Assembly (NCBI GenBank): GCA_963575745.1
Contig: CAUYUJ010008535.1
Location: 422,671 to 486,670 of the forward strand
Direction: 5' to 3'
Length of the DNA: 64,000 nt
From: Prorocentrum cordatum
Lineage: Eukaryota; Sar; Dinophyceae; Prorocentrales; Prorocentraceae
Below, one piece after another: positions 23,746 to 34,255 of the stretch. The notes under the pieces are model-generated. The model did not search any database, was not told the origin of the DNA, and was given only the letters and a program-made list of their open reading frames with translations. Each line of letters begins with the position of its first letter. Position 1 is the stretch's first letter. The translations under genes were made by a program, and so were the position numbers.

Positions 23746-24967
23746 GCCTAGCCAGGACAAAGAACCGATTGCACGTTTCGGTGGTTTGCGAGCATTCTTT
23801 GGTGAGCCCGATGCCGAGGGACATGTATCCTTACTACTGCTACGATGGGTAACGCCAGCGCCATCTTGGATAGTCTTTGAATTTGGTCTGTATGAGACAG
23901 CTTCGCAAACGGCAATGAGATCAGGAGCTTCTGGTCCAAGCGGGGACGGGTTCCCGAATGAAGACGGTTGCAGACAGTAGCTTGTTATCGTTTCATCTAA
24001 AATAAGTGCGAATCTGTTAGCGCCAGGCGGGGCGTTCCGCAAGAATTAGTGCATGGCCTTTTTTTCAGCGAGGGTGTCTATTCCAACAGGGGGGGCGCCC
24101 GGGCGAACTGCTCGTGGGGGAGATCTGACGGCTTATCCCCAGGCGGATCAGGGGCGCTTGACAGGCGGATCGATGGAGCCCCTCAGATCACGGAAGGCCA
24201 TCGGGCGGGGTCGAACGGGCTGGCAAAGGGGCCTTCTCATGGGGCAATCCGCAGGAATTCCTAACTAGTGCAGTATAAAGCTTTACGTGCGATTTCACGC
24301 AAGGTTGCGCCATTGGATTTGCCGTCGAAATCTAGGAATCCCGCTGCATAGGGCCTTGGGCATCCCTGCGGCGAGTTGCCTTCGCGCCAGGAAATTCGTG
24401 CATCCGACCTTTCACCGTCTGGGCCCTCTCAGCGCAGAGAGGACGGCGGCTAGGACTTGCCATAAATGACGAGACCGGTTTTTACCACCATTGAATTTCT
24501 TGGGTTGTCCCCTGCTTCGGTCGAAGTAGATCCATGGCATCCTTGTGGGAGGTCGTAATTCGCCATCGACACCGTGCGGCTCTGGGTTATCATGGAACAC
24601 CCCTTCCTGCGCTATGCCGTGGCCCCCGAGCTAGCTAGAACCTAAGACAGTGCTCGATGGTTCTAGCTATTGTATTCATCCTCAGCTGTTGTAGCGAAGG
24701 AGAGAATGGGAGGAAAAGGGATGAGCGAGGAGGACGGAGAAGGAGGTGGAGATGGAGAACAAGCGTGGACGTGGAGGCGGAGGGTAGTGGAGGGAGGCGG
24801 AGGAGGTCGAGCACGGCGGATGGAGGAGGAAAGAGGAGGGAGGAGAGTGGACGAGCAGGGGATGGATGATGACCGAAAGGGGGGGGGAAGGGCAGCGGGA
24901 TCGGGATGGCGGTCGGGAACGGTGGAGTGCATGATGACGAGCATGTTGATGCCGTTTTGCGTTGCAG
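23746..24967. other. gene-poor region before the EF-hand exons
   Basis: Lower GC to about 24650; then a purine-rich decayed GGA tract (24700-24860). It ends with an acceptor-like gttttgcgttgcag at 24954-24967. No complete exon is recognised. Confidence 0.4.
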
Positions 24968-25030
24968 ATGATATTGGTCAGGTGGTTAAGTGGTCATGAC
25001 TGCGATGAGGCTCTTCGTCATGCAAGCATG
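24968..25030 (+). CDS. candidate exon upstream of the EF-hand exons
   Basis: Exactly 63 bases between the acceptor gttttgcgttgcag and the strong donor GTAAGTTGG. The single open frame begins MILVRWLSGHDC and ends EALRHASM. It would join in phase to IKEAFAEIDK if the following 55-base GT-AG intron (25031-25085) is real. No domain is recognised in this piece alone. Confidence 0.45.
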
Positions 25031-25085
25031 GTAAGTTGGATGATGAAGGGCATGAGGATCAGCGTTTCGCGGCCAAGGCGGCGAG

Positions 25086-27847
25086 ATCAAGGAGGCATTC
25101 GCTGAGATTGATAAGGACTCTCCTGGGGCATGAGATATGAGGGGCGCAGCAAGTGGCAGGACATTCAGGTAGCCTCCGACATCCCGCCGGTCGGCCTCCT
25201 CATTGCCCCCATTGGTTTGGCTCGCCTCCTGGGTTCCTGGCCTTCGTGCAGTTTCTATTGTGTGGTGATTTCGACCCCCCCCCCAGCACATGGGGGCCGC
25301 GCGGCAGTAACAACACGTGCCCTTCTTTTCCAATTTTGCCTTGCCCCTCTGGTCATGGCTCGACTCACCCGTCTCCATCTCCTGATCCTTCCGTCCTTCC
25401 CCAGTCGTCCTCCTCCCCTTCGCTGGCCTCCACTTCCTCTTCCCAGTCCCAGTCACAGGTGGGTCACATGCTCCCGCGACCCTCATATACAGTTCGCCCA
25501 GTTACCACTCGTGCGCTCATGCAAGTCGAACGAGGTGGCATGTTTGTGTACAAAGTGTGTTGCCGTAGCAAGTGCATGCGGTTGGTATAGTGACCCCATA
25601 GCACGCCTCGCATTTTCTTTGTTATTGCGGTACTTATTCGGCGTATAAGGACCATGATGGCGTCGTCACAAGACAAGAACTTCGCAGTCGCTTCGCTGAT
25701 GAAGAAGTTCAGGCTGGGCATTGTTCTGTTGAATGGTCTGTGTGGTTCAATCCTGCCAGAATCTGTGAAGGATACCGCCTCGCGGCTGACACTTCTGGAC
25801 AAACCTTCCATCACGTCTAGTGGGCTGGCCGAAAAATCGGGCACTTGGGTGGCGTGGCTAGAACATGCTTCTGGTGTCGCGCGCGGTTCCTTCTCCCCCT
25901 CCTCGTCAGCAGAGTCCCGACTTATATGTAGATATTCATTGTTGTTCCTTCCTTTGCTCCTCGTCCTCGTCTCATTCTCCTCCTTTTAAGCCTCCTCAGG
26001 CTCCCCTTCCTCATCCTCCCTCTTCGTACTCCTCATCATCCTCACGTCCTCGAGATGATTCTCCTCCGTGCTCTCCCATCATCTCTCACCCTTCTCTTCC
26101 TCGTCCATCGTCGCCCTTCTTTCATAACTCGTCCTCCTCATTCCCTGCTCCTCTTCTTTCTCTTCCTCATTTCCCTCTCCCTCCAGACTCTCATGGAGCC
26201 TTTCAGGTCAACCTTTCAGGTCAGCCAAACGTCAACGAACGACAGCACGCTCTATTTTGACTTTTGCAATTTGCAAATTGAGGTTCATCTCGAGACCGTT
26301 TTGGGATGCCTAGACATACTGGATCTGCTTCTGGGGCCGTCTTGAGACCAACGGCGCGATCGATTGCAACAGTTTTGCGGAGTGCGGTTGATGGGGCGCG
26401 ATTTGCAGGGGTTTCGTGATCACGACATCTTTAGTTTTTGGTAATCGGCAACAAAAAGAAAGCATATCAAAACATTGCAAAACATGAGATTGCTTTCCTC
26501 TCAAGACGGGCCCGATTCTGCATCGCGGCCGTGGCTTCACCGGGCTTACTCCACACTGCCAACTACGTGGGAATGGTTTGCATCGTCTTGGCGGCCCCGT
26601 GGGCCGATTTTCCTTGGTAGCGGTCGCTTTAGGAGTCTACCAGTGGTCAGTGCTGGCATTGAACAAGGATCTCTCCTTGAGGCCTCATCCGCCCAGGTCC
26701 TGGAGATCCTGGCGGATCATCAGTCCGCATTCCATGCCCGTTTGACGAATGTGATTCCTGGGGCAAGGCAAACAGACCATGCCGTGCCATTGGAGGGGGC
26801 ACCAGCTCCCGCTTTCTTGAAGATCTGGGCGGATCACCAGATCCGATCGGAGGGCGGGCTGGTCCTTTGTGGAGCCTTTCTGAATTGTGTGATGGCTCCT
26901 TTGAGGCCCTCTGGAGTGGTCTTTGGGGCATGTGGGGTTCCTCCTGGAAAGGAATGGGGCAGCTTGGGAACCTCGTGGCGCCCTCTGGGGCAGTGTTGGC
27001 GCATTCTGGAGGCCATGTCGGTGGCTGTTTGGTCATATCAGGCTCATTCGGAGTCTCTCTCGGACTGTCTTGGTGTTTTATTTGGTTGTTGGGTCTCTTG
27101 TGTGATCCTCTTCCGTGGGCCATGTTGATGCTCTCGGTTCGCTGTGCCCCAACATGGTGTGCCTGCATTGTTCCAAACAAGCGAGGAAGCCCAAAGCACC
27201 GCACATCATTGTATAGTTGTTATATGATGCCTCTCTTGGGACCTCTCGTGTGCCTCATGATGCCTGTTTTGGGCTCTCATGGGCTCGTTGGGACACCTTG
27301 CGTCGTTTTTGCAGCCTCTTGGTCTGTTTGGGAGACGGCGGAGAGCCTTAGGGCATTTCGGACTACCAAACCGTGTTGGGGGCATTTCCTGCCCCCCTCC
27401 GAGGAAAGCAAACGGCAATATCAGCCCCTCGACGGAGAGGGTACAGGGGATTGGCAGGCATCCCCCACGCTTGTTATCCTGAGGGGTCGTTGACCTTACA
27501 ACGGGACTTCAGCGTTTCAGATCCGAAGCGCTTCCACATCTAGTTGAACACGCATGTACGCGCAGCGTTTACAGACATCGTCTGCACGTACATACACCGT
27601 TCGAAAAAATCAGCTAGCAGTCAGCGGTGAACAGTTTCTCGTTGATTTTTGTGCCTTGTCTTTCGTCTCACGCTTCTGGGGTGCAGCGCCACAAAATATG
27701 ACGGCAGTTCAAGATATGTCTTGTTGTATTTGCACATTGAGACTCCGAGCAGGCGATCCTCGATTCCGGGGACCAGGACGGCGACGGGAAGTTGAACATC
27801 GAGGATTTCATTCCGGCATGCTTTCCATTCTTAGTGGTGTCTAGTGC
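25086..27847 (+). CDS. EF-hand (calmodulin-like) calcium-binding protein, three core exons
   Basis: Exons 25086-25115, 25650-25712 and 27750-27847 join in phase 0. The product reads IKEAFAEIDK, then DHDGVVTRQEL...ADEEVQ, then QAILDSGDQDGDGKLNIEDF. That gives two EF-hands: loop 1 D-K-D-H-D-G-V-V-T-R-Q-E, split across the first intron, and loop 2 D-Q-D-G-D-G-K-L-N-I-E-D, linked by DEEVQQAILDSGD as in calmodulin (DEEVDEMI..AD). It binds Ca2+ in this family; the partner or fused domains are unknown. Intron 1 (534 bp) has an 8-bp direct repeat ATAAGGAC at both ends and a GA or shifted donor; intron 2 has a GC donor. The gene is incomplete at both ends here. Confidence 0.68.
25116..25649 (+). other. 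EF-hand gene intron bounded by an 8-bp direct repeat
   Basis: ATAAGGAC occurs at 25111-25118 and 25645-25652, so the exact splice register is ambiguous; removing one copy plus the interior restores the EF-hand loop DKDHDG. Written as AAG|GACTCT to ATAAG|GAC the donor is GA, a type reported in dinoflagellates. The interior has no clear inverted ends. Confidence 0.6.
25713..27749 (+). other. EF-hand gene second intron (~2 kb)
   Basis: Starts GCTGGG and ends CTCCGAG. It contains a decayed TCC tract (about 25990-26200) and many CTTGGGG or CTCTTGG phrases (26860-27120). Long open frames inside, such as 26475-27128, have no protein-like composition and are left out. Confidence 0.5.
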
Positions 27848-28311
27848 GTAAGTTGTGACCCATGACGGATTATGGTGTTCTTGGGGTTCTTGTGTGTGCG
27901 AGTGCGTGTCATTATTCCCGAATCTTTGGTGCCGATTCGAAGAAGCAAGGTTCCTTCCTCCCGCTTGCTCAGGTACTTCTCCCATTTTCTGCCGTCGCGT
28001 CTGGCCATTCGTGTTTTCTCTCGGCTGTCTTTGTTGCTTCTGCTGGGGCCCAAAACCGCCAGGGACGTTCAACACCGTACAGCCTCACACGTCCAATACT
28101 CAACTGTAAATTCTGGTTGCGCGCATCAGGGTTTGGCGCGCGGTGAAGCGGCACGTCCAAGAAGGCCACGATGGATTCCCGGGAGCCTTCTGTCAAGCAG
28201 CTCCTTCAGATGCCTCGGGCGCCCTTTTTCGAAGAGAAAACGCCATAAACGTTGGGCGCTCCGCGCCACACAGTCTTCCCCGGACAACTAATATGTCTTG
28301 TTTTGAACAGA
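27848..28311. other. intronic or intergenic region
   Basis: Begins with the donor GTAAGTTG of the EF-hand exon. A fragment of the F1 left end (acgccataaacgttgggcgctcc) lies at 28230-28256. No other feature is recognised. Confidence 0.4.
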
Positions 28312-28498
28312 CAAGTACTCCAGATGTCGTAAATAAAGGGAGGGGGTCTGGACCCTCCAAGACAAGCCATTTCAGACCTCCCCCGTGGGAGAACCCTCCA
28401 AAACATCGTCCCCAGAGGGCCCCAGGCCCTCCAAGATAGCCTGGAAGAGACCCCCCCCGAAATGAGACCCCCCTCCCTTTATTACGAAATCTGGAGTA
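28312..28498. repeat. foldback element with ~34-bp inverted ends, family F13
   Basis: Left end GTACTCCAGATGTCGTAAAT followed by AAAGGGAGGGGGTCT is mirrored on the right by AGACCCCCCTCCCTTTATTA and CGAAATCTGGAGTA. Only one copy is in this window. It abuts the F1 copy at 28499. Confidence 0.8.
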
Positions 28499-28690
28499 TT
28501 TGGCGCTCCGCGCGGAGTTCTTGGATCCGTGCTGGGGGCCCCCTGGCGGCGCCCGCGGCGTCGGACCCCCCGGCGCGCTCCGCGCGCCAGGGAGGGGGCC
28601 CGAGCCCGGATCCGCGAGATCCGCGCGGGCCTCCAAGGGTGACAAGTCTATGTTTACACAGTTTCGTGTTTTTTCTTCAATTCGGAGGAG
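28499..28690. repeat. foldback introner-like element, family F1 (copy 2)
   Basis: TTGGCGCTCCGCGCGGAG, CTTGGATCCG, CCCCTGGCGGCGCC and CGCGCTCCGCGCGCCAGGG appear in the same order as in ZIP intron 1, followed by a T-rich 3' end (gtttacacagtttcgtgttttttcttc). Exons on either side were not recognised. Confidence 0.75.
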
Positions 28691-28699
28691 GCAGGACTT

Positions 28700-28800
28700 T
28701 ACTATAATATAATATTATATTATATTATATTATATTATATTATATTATATTATCTTATATAATATTATGTTATATCCTATCCTATTATATTATATTGTGT
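28700..28800. repeat. AT-rich microsatellite (TATTA)n
   Basis: TATTATATTATATTA repeats with a few C and G substitutions near 28751 and 28776-28786. This is one of very few AT-rich tracts in the window. Confidence 0.9.
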
Positions 28801-29954
28801 TTCAAGTGTGTGTGTGTGTGTGTCTGCAACTCTTGCAAGCCTCCGAGGCAGGAGTTTATACATCACCACCGCCTGGAGGATCAGTTTTCGGGGACCTCGG
28901 CAGGCGGTGGATGTGGACACACTCGGCCCCCCGGGGGCCAAAACATGTCCATATCTACCGCTCGCTGGGGCACCAGGACGTCGGTTCACAGGCGGTGGAT
29001 ATGGAGAAATCCCCGCCTCGCATACAAGTTTATGCTTATGCAGTTTTGCGTTTTGCCATTGTTCTACTTCTGCAAGCCCCAGTACCTTCCGAAAAGAGGT
29101 GACATCCTCGCCTTGACTTACCTCGCCTCTGCGCGCTGCCACGCACGGTGCGACTCGGCACGCTCTGTCCAACGAAGGAAGGGGGGGGGCCCTGGGGGAA
29201 ACGGGCCCAGGGCCCACGGGCTTTCCTCATCGCCAGTCGCTCGTCCTCGGTCGTTGCCCTACAGCTCCAGGACTCGGAGGGAGGACGAGCGACACCGACA
29301 CCACCAGGGGGGGCCACTTCCAGCGAGGAGGTCCACGATGCCCTCCCGAGCTGGAGGCTGGGGACGTCTCGAGCAAGAGGGGGGGACCACACCACCAGGG
29401 TGACCCCCCTTGCCTCTCGCGTCTCCTCGCCCTGGTGGTGTTGGTGTCGCCTTCCCTTCTGCTCCTGCAGGACTCTGGGAGGGCCCTCGGAGCCAGAACA
29501 CGGCAGAGCATCTGCAGACCCTTTTTCCTCAGGACCCTTCTTCTTCATGGACGGTTCCGGTGGTCTGGTATTTTGTGTAGAGGACTGGTACCATAGTGTA
29601 CATAAGGCGTTCGGCTGTCGCCGAAAGTCTGGGTGGCTCCTCGCCCCCGGGTCGCGTTTAAGGGGCCCTCAGCTGTTGTGTCTTCATCGGAAAAAAAGAA
29701 CGGTTCCAGTGGTCTGGTTCATTGCCCTTGCGGGGCTCGGCTCGGCGGCTCGCGGTGCTGGCGTGCCTCGGCAGGCGTTGGTTGGGCGGGTTGGGCCTCT
29801 CGGTGGTGCCAGGGGTGTCTGCGATGCGGTCGGTTCGGTCGCGTCGCAGTCGGCTGCAGTCGGGCGATTCGGTTCGGTCGGTTGTCGTGTCGTTGCTGCG
29901 TTGCCGCGCCCTTCTGAGCTGTATTGCTGCGATGTCGCTGCTGCGGTGGTGCAG
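28801..29954. other. intronic or intergenic region with a foldback
   Basis: Includes (GT)n at 28807-28823; a weak F1-like 3' end near 29020 (acaagtttatgcttatgcag); and an inverted repeat of about 45 bases with arms near 29268-29312 and 29431-29475 (GACACCGACACCACCAGGG mirrored by CCCTGGTGGTGTTGGTGTCG). No exon is called. Confidence 0.5.
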
Positions 29955-30055
29955 CTTTCCTCTCTTCGTGGAGGAGTTCACACACGTCATGACGCTCTTC
30001 AACGCGCCCGACAGCACCATGGTCAACATCATGCAGGACTCCAGCTGGCTTTCAG
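29955..30055 (+). CDS. probable EF-hand-gene exon
   Basis: One frame reads FPLFVEEFTHVMTLFNAP then DSTMVNIMQD and SSWLS, with high GC at third positions. EEFTHVMTLF resembles the end of an EF-hand loop plus its exit helix. Acceptors are possible at 29954 (gtgcag) or 29973; the donor is CAG|GTGGCG at 30056. It ends with one base of a codon, which the next exon completes. Assignment to the gene at 25-28 kb is an inference from order, strand and phase. Confidence 0.5.
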
Positions 30056-30301
30056 GTGGCGCCGCGGTGTGCGGAGTGGGGGGCAAGTGCGGGCGCCGAG
30101 TGGCCACATGACCGCTGCCTTCTGGGCTGGACGGTAGACCCCCCCCCCAAGCTTCACCTCCCCCCCACCCGCGGGTGTTGAGCGCAAGACTGGGCCCCTT
30201 CCCCTGCGCAGAGAACGCGTCTACTGACGATATACTGTGCACCATCACCATGCTTGGCCCTGCTTCGCCCACGTGAGCTGCTTCGCTTCGCCAGGCCACA
30301 G

Positions 30302-30396
30302 AGGAGGATGAGGAGGATGAGGATGAGGATGAGGATGAGGATGAGGGGGAGGAGGAGGAGGAGGAGGAGGAGGAGGAGGAGGAGGAGGAGGAGGAG
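30302..30396 (+). CDS. acidic exon (Glu/Asp-rich)
   Basis: The acceptor gccaggccacag and donor GTACAG bound 95 bases of GAG/GAT codons. The first two bases (AG) complete the G left by the exon at 30055 to GAG, so the phase is kept and EDEEDEDEDED-type sequence follows. It doubles as a (GAG)n microsatellite, so chance is possible. Similar acidic pieces occur at 32249, 45878 and 49268. Confidence 0.4.
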
Positions 30397-30584
30397 GTAC
30401 AGTGATGGTGTATAGATGAATGATCTTTGCGTAGACGCCCCCCGCCCTCGCTCCCCCCACCACCGCGGGGGCTCCGAGTGCAAGAGTGGGCCGCCTGCCC
30501 CTCCCTGTCCACCCCCGCACGCGAGAGAGCGGTCGCCTGCACGACTGACGGGTGGGGCCATTCCTCGGCCCTGGATTTTGGCAG

Positions 30585-30717
30585 AAGCCCGTTGGGTGGC
30601 CGCCATTGGCTTGCCGATGAGTTGGATCGCGCCTTCCTGCTCATCCTCACGTTCCCCCCAAGGTCGCTGGACGCCAGACCAGATGGCCAAACCCGGAGCG
30701 GGCTCGGCCCTCCTCTG
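30585..30717 (+). CDS. candidate exon of unknown gene
   Basis: Acceptor ggattttggcag and donor GTAAGG bound one high-GC3 frame reading SPLGGRHWLADELDRAF, LLILTFPPRSLDARPDG and GLGPPL. The entry phase does not follow directly from the acidic exon, so either another exon intervenes or this belongs to a different transcript. No domain is known. Confidence 0.4.
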
Positions 30718-30979
30718 GTAAGGCTGAAGTGTCGAGTCCTTGGATTTTCTCCCCTCCCCCCCTCCCCCTTCACTTCAGTTCCCTTCACTTCTCTACCCTC
30801 ATCCTCTCACTCCCCCCTCTCTCCCCCGCCGTATTAACTTGCCCCTCCCCTCTCCCTCTCGCTCTCCCGCCTCCACATCCCCTCCCACCTCCACACCACT
30901 CTTCCCTCCACACACCTTCCCTTTCTTTCCCCTCTTGTTCTCTCACATTCTCCCCTTCCCCTCCCTCCCCAGCGCCTCA
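30718..30979 (+). other. pyrimidine-rich intron segment
   Basis: Begins with the GTAAGG donor, then a 230-base C/T-rich stretch of CTCTCC and CTTCCC that leads into the F2 element. Confidence 0.5.
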
Positions 30980-31146
30980 GAGGAAGAAGAGGGACCCATG
31001 CCACTACCCTCTGCCCGTTTTCCCCTTCTCGGGTCTCCTGGGAGGCCCTCGTCGCCACCGCTGGATTCGCCTCGAGATTCTGGTCAGAACGCACCCCGGG
31101 AGAGGTCCGGGGAGTTGCGGTATCGGCACCTATTGGTTTCCCCAGC
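30980..31146. repeat. introner-like element, family F2 (copy 2)
   Basis: Matches ZIP intron 2 over about 150 bases (CACCGCTGGATTCGCCTCGA, TTCTGGTCAGAACGCACCCC, GGGAGAGGTC) and ends TTGGTTTCCCCAG, which would be a 3' splice site. A donor may be the GTAAGG at 30718, but the following exon is not recognised. Confidence 0.8.
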
Positions 31147-32170
31147 TCTTCGGCGGCGTCTGGAGGTCTCGTCACCTCCGGTGTCCAGGAGTGACTGGGT
31201 ATTGGCGCCACTGACCAATTTTATTCCCCATACCCTGACTGGGGTTCTCATGATTCCCTAATATCCGAAGCATGGAGTCCGCAGAGCGTGAGACAGGGGC
31301 CCCAGGGGGAAGGTCCACGCAGACTTTGCAAACAGTGGGTGTTAGGTACATTGCCTCGACGAGGTTCGGTACCAATCGTTGCGACGTTTCTTGGGTCCAT
31401 GTTTGCGTCCCGTGGACGGTCGAACGGCATCGGAGCGCAGAACATTCGTATTTTCACGTGTCCCAGTACAGTGTGAACCAGGAGATGCGTGAGTTGTGGG
31501 TCGCAGTGGCAGTGTCGTAGCCATGAGGGACATGCTCACTTGTATTTTTGCGCGTCCCAGCATCATGTCAGCGAGAAACTGCCCAAGGGGTGCGCCGAAA
31601 CGAGGCTTGCGCAGCCCGGAGGGCGCATCTCGCTTGTGTTGTCACGTGCCTCAGGAGTTGTCACGCGCGTGGGCCTAGCGCTGGGAGCAGATGCCACTCC
31701 TATTTTTACGCGTCCCCGGGAAAACTGAGGGGAAACCGAATGCGCGAGGCCCCTCCTGGTATGCATTGATGCATGCTTCCCACGCCTCCATCATCCTCCC
31801 TTCTGTCATCTTGTGTCGAAGTTTAGCACGGCGAGGGCTCGCGGGGGGCCCGCCGAATTTCGTCATTCAGAGTCCTTTCCGAAGCCGAGTTGTCGAAGAT
31901 GTCCCTAGTGAAACGGCAGTTTTGAGACTACTAAGTGTCCCGTCCGAACCCGATGTGTCGAGGACATCCGAGCGAAATGGCCAGTTGAGACCATCGGAGC
32001 ATGTATCACTAGTATGTTTACGTGCCCCCAGAGAATGGGACATCGGAATGCGCGAGGTCGTTGTTTGCATGCCTTTCTGCATGCTTCTCACCGTCCTCCG
32101 TTTCACCTTCATCTCCTGACTTTGTCTCGACGCCTACCACGGCGAGGGTCCGCAGGGGGCCCACCGAATC
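31147..32170. repeat. region with a ~310-bp tandem duplication
   Basis: GCATGCTTCCCACGCC to CACGGCGAGGGCTCGC and GGGGGGCCCGCCGAA (about 31772-31860) recur at 32086-32170 with point changes. Short phrases such as 'tatttttacgcgtccc' recur before each. No gene is recognised between 31147 and 31690. Confidence 0.6.
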
Positions 32171-32248
32171 AATCGCGTCGCTCATTCCGCCGGCCCATAT
32201 TGTATCACTTGTGCTATGTGTTGGTGTATTCGTGGCGAGCGAGCGAGG

Positions 32249-32309
32249 AGGAGGAGGAGGAGCAGGAGGAGGATCAGGATGAGGAGCAGGAGGAGGAGGA
32301 AGATGGGAG
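32249..32309 (+). CDS. possible acidic exon
   Basis: GAG/CAG/GAT codons read EEEEEEQEEDQDEEQEEEED followed by GR and a GA-type donor (AG|GATCAT). There is no strong acceptor. It may be only a GAG microsatellite; kept because the same acidic style occurs in the phase-matched exons near 49.3 kb. Confidence 0.25.
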
Positions 32310-32329
32310 GATCATGATGAGGCCTCTTG

Positions 32330-32870
32330 ATGGCTTCTTGGGATATTCTTTGGGCCAGCACGCCCCTTTGGGAGGCTTCTTGAGGTCTCTTGGGAGGCCT
32401 CTCGGCGGCCTCTCGGTGATATTTCTGGGACATCCTGGGGACTCCCCGGGGGCCTCTTGGGGGCTCTTGGGGTGGTCTTCTGCGTCTCCAGGGGCCTCTT
32501 GGGTGGCCTGCTGGCGGTCTCGGGGACCATGTTTCGGGGGAAAGGGTTCAACATGCCAGTTAGGATTCCCCCTCTCAGGGGCCTCTTGGGAGCCTCTGCA
32601 GCCCTCTCGGGAGGCCTCGGGGGCCGTTCGGGGGCTTTTTCGGGCCGTCCTGGGAGCCTTTTGGTCTGATTTGGGGGCCTCTTCGGCTGGCTTGAGCGGC
32701 CGGAAGCCCGAAAAGGCAGTGACACGAATATCGCTCCAAGATTTGTTAAACATCGCTCCAAAACTTAATCAGCATGACAGAACTTTAACCTTTGGGGGGC
32801 CTTTTGGGCCTGTCTGGACCATCTTGGGGCTATCTTGAGGCTTCCTGGCATTGTTTTCGGGCAATATTGA
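32330..32870. repeat. cryptically simple tract, CTTGGG/GGCCTC repeats
   Basis: GGCCTCTTGGG, GGCCTCTCGG and CATCTTGGGG recur every 10-25 bases without strict period. Frames on both strands are long but compositional. Confidence 0.65.
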
Positions 32871-33129
32871 GACCTGCCACCTATTGATCTCGACTCTTGT
32901 ATCCTCTTGAAGCGCCCTTGGGTTCTCTTCAGGCCGCCCCCAGGAGCTCCGGCATCCGAAACACTGACCGCCGAAGAGTTGCCTGGGTGTTGCTCAGGAG
33001 TTGCCCAGGAGTTGCGCGGGATTTGTCCGGGGTCCAGCTGGGGTTCTTCTCGTCCGGGGACCCCCAATGGCCGCCACGCGCGCGCACCAATCAGATCATT
33101 GGGACGCATCCACTCTCTTACCTCCCGCC
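32871..33129. other. gene-free segment
   Basis: Mixed sequence; GAGTTGCC recurs three times near 32976-33015. No gene is recognised. Confidence 0.35.
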
Positions 33130-33320
33130 TCCTCCTCCTCCTTCGCACTCAGATCACTCACACTCAGACTCGCTGATACTCAGACTGACGGACATTCAGG
33201 CACACTCCTATTCAGACGCGCTCACACTCACACTCACTGATACTCAGACTCACACTCACTCAGACCGACTCATATTCAGACTCGGACATACTCAGTCTCG
33301 TTCAAGTCATATTCATATAC

Positions 33321-33366
<46 letters not shown>
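33130..33366. repeat. (CACTCA)-like repeat followed by (AT)n
   Basis: CACTCAGACTCA and TACTCAGACTG phrases run to about 33310, then an uninterrupted TA repeat from about 33328 to 33365. Confidence 0.85.
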
Positions 33367-33369
<3 letters not shown>

Positions 33370-34255
33370 TCGTACAGTCAGAGCCCCATGCCGATTGTGA
33401 TGTAGCAGGTGTTGCATTTGAGCACCTCGAGGACGGGCCGCCAGGGGGGGGACACTTGCCGGTTCGCGTCCAGATTTCTGGAATGTCTCAGGCGTTTTGC
33501 TTGTTTGGTTGATTCGACTTCTCTCTTTTCGCAGCCCCATGCTCATCGCGATGTAGCAGACGTAGTATCTCAGCACCTCAAGGAGGAGCCGCCAGGGGTG
33601 GGGACATTTACCCATTCGCGCCGAGACAGTGGGGATGTCTTAGGCGGTTCGCCTGTTTGGCTGACCGAGCTCCTTTCATTCCAGAGCCCGGTGCTCACTG
33701 CGATGTAGGAGACGTGGCGCGTGAGCACCCGCCAGGGGTGGTGATTTTGCCCGTTGTGCTTAGATTGTGGGGATGTCTCTGGCGGGCAGCTTGTTTGGTG
33801 GCTTGGGCTTCGGCGCGTTCAGAGCAGACTGTCAGGATGTCTCGAGGGAAGCCCTGGTTGCAGCACCCCAAGGAGGAGCCACCAGGGAGAGGGACAGTTG
33901 CCCGTTCGCACCCATGTTGTGGGGATGTCTCAGGCGGTGTGCCTGTTTGGTGGCGTGGGCCTCGGTGCGTTCAGTCTCGAACGTTGCGCTGGCTTTAGCA
34001 CCCGAAGGAGGAGCCGCCAAGGGTAGGACATTTGCTCGTTTGCAACCAGATTGTGGTGATGTCTCAGGCCGTTTTGTTTGCGTGGTGTCCTGGGCGTCGG
34101 TGTTTTCGAAGCGAATTGAGAGGACGTCTCAAGCGAGGCGTTGGCTTCAGCACCCCAGGCGGCCAGATTGTTGGGATGGATCGAGCGGGGCGCTCGGTTT
34201 GGCACCTTCGACTCCTGCCCATTCAGAGCACCATTGTCATTTCGATGTAGGAGGA
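33367..34255. repeat. minisatellite, six ~140-150-bp units
   Basis: Each unit runs AGCACCCCAAGGAGGAGCC, GCCAGGGGTGGGGACA, TGCCCGTTCGC, GTGGGGATGTCTCAGGCGG, CCTGTTTGGTGG and ends near GCTCACTGCGATGTAG. The GATGTCT phrase falls near 33486, 33629, 33770, 33924 and 34057. Confidence 0.8.

Noticed and set aside
25654-25989. 112-codon + frame (MMASSQDKNF...) and an opposing minus frame
   Set aside because: They overlap the EF-hand exon 25650-25712, whose frame matches a family motif; the alternative frames have no domain and no splice sites.
26475-27128. 217-codon + frame
   Set aside because: Composed of CTTGGGG/GGCC phrases inside the EF-hand gene's second intron, with no domain or codon bias.
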